DNA of 33,947 nt. Source: Prevotella sp. 885. GTDB taxonomy: Bacteria > Bacteroidota > Bacteroidia > Bacteroidales > Bacteroidaceae. The notes beneath the pieces were generated by a model that saw nothing but the letters and a program-made list of their open reading frames with translations, searched no databases and was not told the origin of the DNA. A program made the translations under genes and the position numbers. The stretch covers positions 1-33,947 of the forward strand of contig NZ_NOVE01000041.1 in NCBI RefSeq assembly GCF_002265625.1. Reading direction: 5' to 3'. Positions within the stretch are counted from its first letter, which is position 1; every line of letters starts with the position of its first letter. Positions 27,697 to 33,947 of this stretch are shown one piece after another.

Positions 27697-28938
27697 ATGA
27701 ACTATAGCAATCTTTTTAAAATAGCCCTCCGCGCCATTGCCGCCAACAAATTGAGGTCGTTCCTCACCGCACTTGGCATCATCATCGGTGTGGCGTCGGT
27801 CATCACGATGCTTGCCATAGGCCAAGGATCGAAGAAGAGCATTCAGGCAAACATCGCGGAGATGGGCTCAAATATGATTATGATCAGTCCGGGAGCCGAC
27901 CGTGGTCCGGGAGGTGTAAGGCAGGACGCTTCGTCTATGGAGACATTGAAGCTCACAGACTACGAGTCGCTCAAGGACGAATGTCACTTCATACAGGGCA
28001 TAAGTCCTACGGTCAACAGCAGCGGTCAGTGGATATACGGCAACAACAACACGCCGTCTTCCATTTATGGCGTCAATCAGGACTATCTCACCATCCGTCA
28101 GTTGTCTGTGGATGAGGGCGAGATGTTCACCGATGCCGACATAAAGGCAAGTGCAAAAGTATGTATTCTCGGACAGACCGTCGTGGACAATCTCTTCCCT
28201 GACGGATCCGATCCGGTGGGTAAGGTGGTACGATTCAATTCCATTCCGTTCCGTGTGATAGGAGTATTGAAGAAGAAAGGATACAACTCGATGGGTATGG
28301 ACCAGGACGACCTCGTCCTTGCTCCTTACACGACGGTGATGAAGCGAATCCTCGCACAGACCTATCTTGGCGGCATAACCTGCTCAGCCATAACCGAAGA
28401 CCTCACCCAAAAGGCCATCGATGAGATTACGACGGTGCTTCGCCGCAACCATAAGCTGAAGGAAGCCACCGACACGCAGGCTGCCGATGATGACGACTTC
28501 AACATCCGTTCGCAGGAAGAACTGGCGAGTATGATGAACTCCACTACGGACATGATGACCATACTCTTGGGTTGTGTGGCAGGCATCTCGCTCATTGTGG
28601 GAGGCATCGGCATCATGAACATCATGTATGTCAGCGTTACGGAGCGAACACGCGAGATAGGTCTGCGAATGAGCGTTGGAGCACGCGGTGTGGACATTCT
28701 CAATCAGTTCCTCATCGAAGCCATACTTCTCAGCGTGACGGGTGGACTCATCGGTGTGGCATTTGGCGTCGGAGCTTCGTATGCGGTGAAGCTGGTGGCT
28801 CATTGGCCCATCTTCATCCAACCTTGGAGCATTGTCATGAGCTTCGCCGTATGTACGTTCACGGGAGTGTTCTTCGGCTGGTATCCTGCAAAAAAGGCGG
28901 CACAGCTCGACCCGATAGAGGCTATACGATACGAGTAA
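27697..28938 (+). CDS. ABC transporter permease, MacB/FtsX type
   Basis: 413 residues. The N-terminal membrane helix (FLTALGIIIGVASVITMLAIGQG, about residues 24-46) is followed by a large periplasmic MacB_PCD domain (about 50-280). The C-terminal FtsX part has three helices, with the typical SLIVGGIGIMNIMYVSVTERTREIGLRMSVGAR. The last residues (YPAKKAAQLDPIEAIRYE) are the standard MacB end. With the three preceding genes it makes a complete type VII ABC mechanotransmission pump. Confidence 0.95.
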   Translation: MNYSNLFKIALRAIAANKLRSFLTALGIIIGVASVITMLAIGQGSKKSIQANIAEMGSNMIMISPGADRGPGGVRQDASSMETLKLTDYESLKDECHFIQGISPTVNSSGQWIYGNNNTPSSIYGVNQDYLTIRQLSVDEGEMFTDADIKASAKVCILGQTVVDNLFPDGSDPVGKVVRFNSIPFRVIGVLKKKGYNSMGMDQDDLVLAPYTTVMKRILAQTYLGGITCSAITEDLTQKAIDEITTVLRRNHKLKEATDTQAADDDDFNIRSQEELASMMNSTTDMMTILLGCVAGISLIVGGIGIMNIMYVSVTERTREIGLRMSVGARGVDILNQFLIEAILLSVTGGLIGVAFGVGASYAVKLVAHWPIFIQPWSIVMSFAVCTFTGVFFGWYPAKKAAQLDPIEAIRYE

Positions 28939-29014
28939 AACGATGCGGATGTCTTTCCATACGTATGCGTTAGATTTATTGCAACAAACAGACTCGTTTT
29001 TCGGAATTTTTATC

Positions 29015-29022
29015 TACTTTTG
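29015..29022 (+). promoter_or_regulatory. -7 box of the Rpn-type gene
   Basis: TACTTTTG is an exact TAnnTTTG box 24 bases before the ATG at 29047. Upstream TTTTT around 28997-29001 is the only -33-like sequence. Confidence 0.55.
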
Positions 29023-29046
29023 TAAAAACAATAAAACCAGAACGTT

Positions 29047-30015
29047 ATGTTTATACATGTAGCCAACCCGATTTACGACTCCGTGTTCAAATACATCATG
29101 GAGGACGAGCGCATAGCCAAGACCATGCTGTCGGCTTTGCTGAAGAAAGAAGTGGTGCACGTGACGGTGCGTCCGCATGAATACAGCAACACCACACGCG
29201 ACACGCTCTCTATGTTCCGCATTGACTTTGCTGCTACCGTTCGTGAGCGCGAAGGCGATGTGGAGAAGGACCGCGTGGTGCTGATTGAGCTGCAGAAGAC
29301 GTGGCTTAATACCGAAACACTCCGTTTCCGTCAGTATCTTGGAGCGCAATACAGCAACAAAAACAATATACGTGAGGCTGATGAGAAAGGCTTTGCCTAT
29401 CCTATGGTGGCTGTATATCTCCTTGGACATAGGGTCGGAAACATCAATGAGCCGATAGTGTATGTCAATCACGACGTGTTCGACTATAACGGCAACATTG
29501 TAAAGGAAGGCAGCGAGGAACCCTTTGTGGAGAGTCTTACCCATAATAGCATCATCGTACAGATTCCTCTTCTGCATGGCAATGTGAACAACAGGCTGGA
29601 AAAGGTGCTCAGCGTGTTCGACCAAACTCAAGTGGAGGGCAACACGCAGCAGGTGCTTAAGATAGACGAGGACAAATATGCTGACGACAACGACATGTTG
29701 TACGTGCTGCATAAACTCACAGCTGCTGCTGCCAACTCAGAGATGCGACAGGACATGAACGTAGAGGATGAATACTATAAGGCCATCGAAGACCGCGACA
29801 CAGCTATCATGCAGCGAGACAAAATACTGAAAGAACAGGAAGAACAGCTATCCCAACAGAGTGAGCAGTTGTCCCAAAAAGATGAGCAGTTGTCCCTGAA
29901 GGATGAGCAGTTACGCAATATGGCTAAGGTTCTGTTTGATAAAGGAATGACAGAAGAACAGATTTCGTCAATGACCGGTATTGATATTGAAAACATTGTG
30001 AAACTTCTGAAATAG
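29047..30015 (+). CDS. Rpn/PDDEXK_2-family nuclease-like protein with C-terminal coiled coil
   Basis: 322 residues. The N-terminal 240 residues are a PD-(D/E)XK domain of the Rpn (recombination-promoting nuclease / transposase_31-like) group: NPIYDSVFKYIMED at the start, D60 in FRIDFAAT, and the ELQK motif (E81, Q83, K84) after a strand, then RFRQYLGAQY. These families are common in Bacteroidota in many copies and are often called transposases, although a DNA-nuclease role is better supported. Residues 265-290 are a charged coiled coil encoded by 21-bp repeats, followed by GMTEEQISSMTGI, a short helix-turn-helix-like end found on many of these proteins. It is monocistronic with its own -7 box. 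Confidence 0.88.
   Translation: MFIHVANPIYDSVFKYIMEDERIAKTMLSALLKKEVVHVTVRPHEYSNTTRDTLSMFRIDFAATVREREGDVEKDRVVLIELQKTWLNTETLRFRQYLGAQYSNKNNIREADEKGFAYPMVAVYLLGHRVGNINEPIVYVNHDVFDYNGNIVKEGSEEPFVESLTHNSIIVQIPLLHGNVNNRLEKVLSVFDQTQVEGNTQQVLKIDEDKYADDNDMLYVLHKLTAAAANSEMRQDMNVEDEYYKAIEDRDTAIMQRDKILKEQEEQLSQQSEQLSQKDEQLSLKDEQLRNMAKVLFDKGMTEEQISSMTGIDIENIVKLLK
29842..29912 (+). repeat. In-frame 21-bp repeats encoding coiled-coil heptads
   Basis: Units of 21 bases beginning GAGCAGTTGTCCC (or close variants) start at 29842, 29863, 29884 and 29905. Each encodes seven residues of the form EQLSxKD or EQLSQQS. Because the unit length is a multiple of 3, copy-number change would keep the frame and alter only the coiled-coil length. 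Confidence 0.9.
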
Positions 30016-30020
30016 ATAAT

Positions 30021-30069
30021 TAGGGTAGTATAAACTGAGATGCGTCATAGAGCAGTTTGTGCTACCCTA
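30021..30069. terminator. Two-part stem-loop after the Rpn-type gene
   Basis: TAGGGTAG (30021-30028) pairs with CTACCCTA (30062-30069), and inside it AAACTG (30032-30037) pairs with CAGTTT (30053-30058), with three-base symmetrical bulges. There is no strong T run, so it may protect or end the Rpn transcript. It also separates it from the sigma-factor promoter. Confidence 0.6.
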
Positions 30070-30091
30070 TAATCATTTTTACGGTAATGAC

Positions 30092-30124
30092 TTGTATGTT
30101 AGGTAATGGCTTGCATTACCTTTG
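30092..30124 (+). promoter_or_regulatory. Sigma-factor operon promoter with overlapping palindrome
   Basis: A -7 box, TACCTTTG, lies at 30117-30124, with TTG at 30092-30094 upstream (spacer 22). The perfect palindrome GGTAATG-gcttg-CATTACC (30102-30120) covers the spacer and the first half of the -7 box. A further GGTAATG half-site begins at 30083, 19 bases away. This is the layout expected of a repressor operator, or of an autoregulatory site. Confidence 0.6.
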
Positions 30125-30193
30125 CCTGTATTTTTTCAAAAATAATCATTGTTTTGCTTAGTTTTTCGCTTTGCTCAACTGTATATAGTGTGT

Positions 30194-30673
30194 ATGACAC
30201 AGGTAAAGGACATAGAACAGATGTTTCGTCGACATTATGAGAAGATGTATAATCTGGCCAGATACATTCTCTCGGATGACGACGAAAGCAAGGATGTGGT
30301 GAGCGAAGTGTTCACGCGGATTCTTGCTGATGATGTGGTCCTGTTGCCCGAGAGCGAGGAAAGTTATCTGATGCGGAGCGTCCGCAACCGCTGTCTCAAT
30401 CTGATTGCCCATAAGAGTGTGAAGGAAAGAGTGGCAAGGTTGCTGACCGATGATGCCGACGTTATTCTATCTGAAGATACGGACGAGCGTCTCGAACAAT
30501 TGTTGCTTCTCATTGACGACCTTGAACCTCCAATCCGAAAGCTTATCTTCCGTATGCGATATATGCAAGAAAAGTCGTATAAAGAGGTGGCTGACGAAGT
30601 AGGAGTGAGCAAGGTGACGGTGTTCAATCATCTCTCTAAGGCGATGGACTGGATTAAGGAACGTATAAAATGA
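30194..30673 (+). CDS. ECF-type RNA polymerase sigma factor
   Basis: 159 residues from ATG 30194. Sigma region 2 spans about 5-65 (RRHYEKMYNLARYIL, then KDVVSEVFTRIL), and region 4 spans about 95-155, with the helix-turn-helix YKEVADEVGVSKVTVFNHLSKAMDWI. An upstream in-frame start at 30149 would add a hydrophobic stretch not expected in sigma factors, so the later ATG is chosen. The stop overlaps the start of the following anti-sigma gene (ATGA), implying translational coupling. It probably drives the cassette or the receptor gene downstream in response to a surface signal. Confidence 0.9.
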   Translation: MTQVKDIEQMFRRHYEKMYNLARYILSDDDESKDVVSEVFTRILADDVVLLPESEESYLMRSVRNRCLNLIAHKSVKERVARLLTDDADVILSEDTDERLEQLLLLIDDLEPPIRKLIFRMRYMQEKSYKEVADEVGVSKVTVFNHLSKAMDWIKERIK

Positions 30674-31332
30674 GCAAAACAATGACAAACATGAACAAAG
30701 ACGAAAAGCGGATGATGCTCTTTGACATGCAGGAGCATCCTGAGAAATATACTGACGAGCAGATGGAACGCTTGCTTGATGATGAGGAAGTGAAGGAGTT
30801 TTTGCGAGACTTGTCTATTGCGAGAATGGCTGGCAAGAAAGCTGCGCCAAAGAAGGTTGACGTGGATAAGGCTTGGAAGGAATTTTCTAATGGTTCTTAT
30901 CCCAACCGAATGAAGATAGCAGCTTCCGTCATAGGCGTCATCTTTCTTTCGGGTGTAGCCTTTGCTGCTGTGCAGAACGGTTGGATTAGGTTCTCGGCTT
31001 CGGAAAAGGCTGTGGATAATAATGCTGTGACAGAACAGATAGTCAAGCCGAAGCCGTTAGCCAATGAAAGCCTTAAGGCTATGACGTCAGAGAGTAAGGA
31101 TTCGCTCGACATGAAGCCGGTGGTGTTTGACAATGCTGAGTTGGGAACAATCCTTACGCAAATGGCATACTTCTATCATGTCAAAGTGGAGTATGCCAAT
31201 GCCAATACACAGCACGTTCGCCTCTTCTTTAACTGGAATAAGACCAAGAGCTTGGAGCAGAACCTTGAGATTCTGAATGCTTTCGACCGCATACAGATCG
31301 AGTTTGCGGACGGCACATTGATGGTGAAATAA
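30670..31332 (+). CDS. Anti-sigma factor, FecR/DUF4974-like
   Basis: 220 residues. A charged cytoplasmic N-terminal part (about 1-75) should bind the sigma factor. One membrane segment follows (IAASVIGVIFLSGVAFAAV, about 79-97), then a short linker. The C-terminal domain (FDNAELGTILTQMAYFYHVKVEY to the end) resembles DUF4974, the STN-like periplasmic domain of Bacteroidota FecR proteins. The central FecR beta domain is missing, so it is a short version of the usual 320-residue protein. The ATG overlaps the sigma stop by 4 bases. The receptor gene starts 16 bases later, completing a trans-envelope signalling cassette. Confidence 0.85.
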   Translation: MSKTMTNMNKDEKRMMLFDMQEHPEKYTDEQMERLLDDEEVKEFLRDLSIARMAGKKAAPKKVDVDKAWKEFSNGSYPNRMKIAASVIGVIFLSGVAFAAVQNGWIRFSASEKAVDNNAVTEQIVKPKPLANESLKAMTSESKDSLDMKPVVFDNAELGTILTQMAYFYHVKVEYANANTQHVRLFFNWNKTKSLEQNLEILNAFDRIQIEFADGTLMVK

Positions 31333-31348
31333 GATGGGAGGACATATT

Positions 31349-33898
31349 ATGAAAAACATATTTAAGACTACGCCCGATAACTGCAAGACCGTAATCCTGC
31401 TGTATCTTTTCTTTCTGTTGTCTTCAGCTCAGCAGTCTTATGCCCAACGCATCACCCGACAATATAATAATGTGTCGTTCTCTGAGGCGTTGAAGGATAT
31501 TAATGCACGTCAGCATAAGTACACCATCAACTTTGTGTATGATGAGTTAGAAGACTTTAAGGTTACAAAGAGTATCCGCAACCAGAATGTTCCTAATGCC
31601 ATTATGCAGCTGATCGGTTTTTATCCCATCAGAATGACACAGGTGGAGAATAACATTATGGTGGAATGTACGCACAAGACGACATATCGTTATAAGGGAC
31701 GTATTGTTGACGAGAGAGGCAATGCCGCTGAATACGCAACAATAGCCTTGCTGTCGCCCATTGATTCTGCAATCGTAGGTCATGGAGTGAGCAATGAGAA
31801 TGGCTATTTTGTCATTCCTTGCAATTCCAGAAAAGTGTTAGCCCGAATCTCATACATTGGTTATAAGACAGTATGTCGAATATACAACAACACAGAGATG
31901 GGCATCATCAAACTGCATCCCCAAACCATGATTGTCAAGGGCGTGGTGGTGAATGGTGACCGGCCTCAATACAAGATGTTGCCTGGAGGCATGGAAGTTG
32001 CCATAGAGCATACCTTGCTTTCAAAGATGGCTAATACATTTGAAGTCCTGAATCTCTTGCCACGTGTCTCTGTAAATGGGCAAAGCATATCTATATTCGG
32101 GAAAGGAGCGCCAATTGTTTATATCAACAACAAGCGTGTGCATGACAATAATGAGATTGTAAACATCACTCCCGACAACATAAAGTCGATTTCGGTTATA
32201 ACAAGTCCTGGGGCAGAATATGATGCCGAGGTAGAGTCGGTAATTCGTATCCGCACCAAAGAACGCCGCGCAAATGGATTCAGCTTGCGTGCTGATGCTT
32301 TTGGTAAATATAATAAATGGATGGCGGATTACGAGCTTATCAGCGCCCGATATCAGACCAAGAAATTCGAGATAGCCAATAGTTTATGGACTATGGGTAC
32401 ACATGACGGGGAAGATAATAATCTGATTACTGATATCTATTTGCCTGACAAGCATTATCACAACAATCAGAAATACATGACGGAACTCAGAAACCGTTAC
32501 TTGTCGGAATATCTTTCTGCTGATTATTCGCTTAATGATAGCAATTCTGTTGGTGGTTCTTATCGCTACTATGGAATGTTGAAAGGTAGAATTAATAGTG
32601 TTAGCCGGCAGGATGTATTGCTGAATGGTGTGGCACAGGGCAGTATTGATCAGGATGAGGTTATGAAGCCTTTTCTTAGTTCACATCAGGCTGATATATA
32701 TTATGTGGGAAAGGTTGGACAGGTAGGTGTTGATTTTAACGCCACATACTATGCTATCAAAAACAGACGTAATGATGAGGGCTTTGAAAGCAGCAAGGAG
32801 TTGGGGTATCAGGAAATACATTCAAGCAATCGCCAGAATAGCGATATGTGGGCAGGCAAGCTGGTTGTGAATATTCCTCTTTGGAAAGGCAATATGTCTG
32901 TAGGAACAGAGCTGTCGAAGACAGACTCACACGGAACGTTTCTGAACGAGGAGCAGCTGGTGCCATCCACAAAGACGGATATCCATGAAAGGAATATTGC
33001 CGGATTTGCACAGTACGGATTGGTTCTCAGCAAGTGGACAGTCGGGCTTGGTGTGCGTTACGAGAATATCGTCCGTGACTATCTGTCTGATGGAGTGAAG
33101 CAGGACGATGTGAGCAGAAAGTATAACAACTTCTTCCCTAATCTCAGCGTTTCATGCAACAAAGGCAATTGGTATTGGCAGCTGAATATCAATGAGAAGA
33201 TTCACCGTCCAAGCTATCGGCAACTCGGTAACTTCATGCAGTATGATAACCGTTTCTTGTATGAAGGCGGAAATCCTACCTTGCAACCGGAGAAGGTGTT
33301 GAATGTTGAGGCGATGATGATATATAAGTGGCTGAATGTATCTGTAGGTTATAAATATCTGAAGGATGTGATGGAGTGGACCAAGTATATCTATCCAGGA
33401 AAGGAGTTTGCTTATAACACGTCGTTGAATTTCAACCATAAGCAGTTGCTTTATGCTTCTGTAAATGTTTCGCCAAGGTTCGGCATCTTCCGTCCTACGT
33501 GGAAAATAAATTACAGTCAGCAGTTCTTCGATACTGAGAAGTATGGATCCAGCAAGGCATTAGGCAAACCTTTGCTGTCTTGTTCGCTCGACAATCATTT
33601 CGCTCTTTCAGAGACCATAGGAGCGGCAATGAATTTTTATGCCGCTACATCCAATGCAGATGGATTTCGTATGCATAAGAGCAGTTACAGCGTAAATCTG
33701 CGGTTTTACAAGTCGTTTGCCAACCGCACATGGATAATTTATCTTTCTGCAAACGACATCTTAAAGACGGCTAAGGAACGTTGGACGATGTATGGACTTG
33801 GCTCTGGCACTACGAAAGACGGCTCATCCGATAAAGTCCGTGGCATCCCTACCCAAATATCAACGATACACGATAGAAAAAGAACGGTATGTCCCTAA
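31349..33898 (+). CDS. Outer-membrane beta-barrel transducer with STN domain, C terminus unreliable
   Basis: 849 residues from the ATG at 31349. GGAGG lies 7 bases before it, and the protein then opens with a signal peptide (MKNIFKTT to about SYAQ). An ATG 15 bases upstream is less likely. An STN-type signalling domain (FSEALKDINARQHKYTINFVYDE) is followed by a carboxypeptidase-regulatory-like domain (YKGRIVDERGNAAEYATIALL), a plug (VFNLLPRVSVNG-like, with SISVITSPGAEYDAEV) and a barrel of the OMP_b-brl_3 type. The barrel contains WYWQLNINEKIHRPSYRQLGNFMQ and ends near ERWTMYGLG. The final 26 codons, from DG onward, lie in the terminal inverted repeat and lack a normal last strand ending in an aromatic residue. 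The receptor probably signals through the DUF4974-type anti-sigma factor; its ligand is unknown. Confidence 0.85.
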   Translation: MKNIFKTTPDNCKTVILLYLFFLLSSAQQSYAQRITRQYNNVSFSEALKDINARQHKYTINFVYDELEDFKVTKSIRNQNVPNAIMQLIGFYPIRMTQVENNIMVECTHKTTYRYKGRIVDERGNAAEYATIALLSPIDSAIVGHGVSNENGYFVIPCNSRKVLARISYIGYKTVCRIYNNTEMGIIKLHPQTMIVKGVVVNGDRPQYKMLPGGMEVAIEHTLLSKMANTFEVLNLLPRVSVNGQSISIFGKGAPIVYINNKRVHDNNEIVNITPDNIKSISVITSPGAEYDAEVESVIRIRTKERRANGFSLRADAFGKYNKWMADYELISARYQTKKFEIANSLWTMGTHDGEDNNLITDIYLPDKHYHNNQKYMTELRNRYLSEYLSADYSLNDSNSVGGSYRYYGMLKGRINSVSRQDVLLNGVAQGSIDQDEVMKPFLSSHQADIYYVGKVGQVGVDFNATYYAIKNRRNDEGFESSKELGYQEIHSSNRQNSDMWAGKLVVNIPLWKGNMSVGTELSKTDSHGTFLNEEQLVPSTKTDIHERNIAGFAQYGLVLSKWTVGLGVRYENIVRDYLSDGVKQDDVSRKYNNFFPNLSVSCNKGNWYWQLNINEKIHRPSYRQLGNFMQYDNRFLYEGGNPTLQPEKVLNVEAMMIYKWLNVSVGYKYLKDVMEWTKYIYPGKEFAYNTSLNFNHKQLLYASVNVSPRFGIFRPTWKINYSQQFFDTEKYGSSKALGKPLLSCSLDNHFALSETIGAAMNFYAATSNADGFRMHKSSYSVNLRFYKSFANRTWIIYLSANDILKTAKERWTMYGLGSGTTKDGSSDKVRGIPTQISTIHDRKRTVCP

Positions 33899-33947
33899 CT
33901 CCACGCAGTTGGCCTCTAAATGCCTTAAGCTTGGAGTTGAGTGATTC
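33821..33947. repeat. Terminal inverted repeat, right copy
   Basis: Exact reverse complement of bases 1-127. It begins inside the receptor gene, supplies that gene's stop codon at 33896-33898, and runs to the end of the contig. In the left copy the same bases are read in a different frame and close the 883-residue gene. Confidence 0.97.

Noticed and set aside
29047..30015. An active insertion sequence, because Rpn/PDDEXK_2 proteins are often labelled transposases
   Set aside because: No terminal inverted repeats or target duplications flank the gene, and the motifs are those of a PD-(D/E)XK nuclease fold.
30149..30193. An upstream start for the sigma factor
   Set aside because: It would add a hydrophobic Cys/Phe-rich stretch not seen in ECF sigma factors, and the ATG at 30194 gives a normal N terminus.
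1..33947. A circular plasmid or phage genome
   Set aside because: The ends match in inverted, not direct, orientation, and the gene content is chromosomal (aroC, metY, efflux pump) with no replication or phage structural genes.

Overview
This 33.9 kb contig looks like it comes from a Prevotella/Segatella-type member of the Bacteroidota. The evidence is promoters with the Bacteroidota -7 box TAnnTTTG instead of a sigma70 TATAAT box, a BspA-type leucine-rich-repeat surface protein, an ECF sigma / DUF4974-type anti-sigma / STN outer-membrane-receptor cassette, a subtilase with a sorting-domain-like C terminus, and a GT2-HIT-SpoIID fusion typical of Bacteroidales. No rRNA, tRNA or CRISPR array was seen.

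Layout. (1) 1-7.9 kb, minus strand: a two-gene operon of giant uncharacterised proteins. The first is about 1,700 residues (long helical half, then a DUF6603-like beta region); the second is 883 residues. This is the best candidate for an undescribed system. (2) 8.0-14.6 kb, housekeeping genes: O-acetylhomoserine sulfhydrylase, an M48 lipoprotein metalloprotease, a secreted S8 protease, and a slyD-aroC pair with a metal-binding tail on SlyD. (3) 14.6-17.6 kb, an AT-richer island: a candidate small RNA, a 22-bp-period repeat cluster, an inverted pair of REP-like hairpins and one BspA-like gene. (4) 17.6-24.0 kb: a three-domain envelope protein followed by two AmpG-like MFS permeases, probably a peptidoglycan recycling or remodelling operon. 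(5) 24.2-28.9 kb: a complete TolC-MacA-MacB-type tripartite efflux operon. (6) 29.0-33.9 kb: an Rpn-type PD-(D/E)XK protein with a repeat-encoded coiled coil, then a sigma / anti-sigma / outer-membrane transducer cassette with a palindrome over its promoter.

The first 127 bases are the exact reverse complement of the last 127, and the match stops at base 128. That length is a common de Bruijn assembly k-mer. The contig therefore probably ends at two inverted copies of a longer genomic repeat, which makes either a large invertible segment or an assembly fork possible. The repeat forms the 3' end of both outward-facing terminal genes, so the C terminus of the receptor gene on the right should not be trusted.
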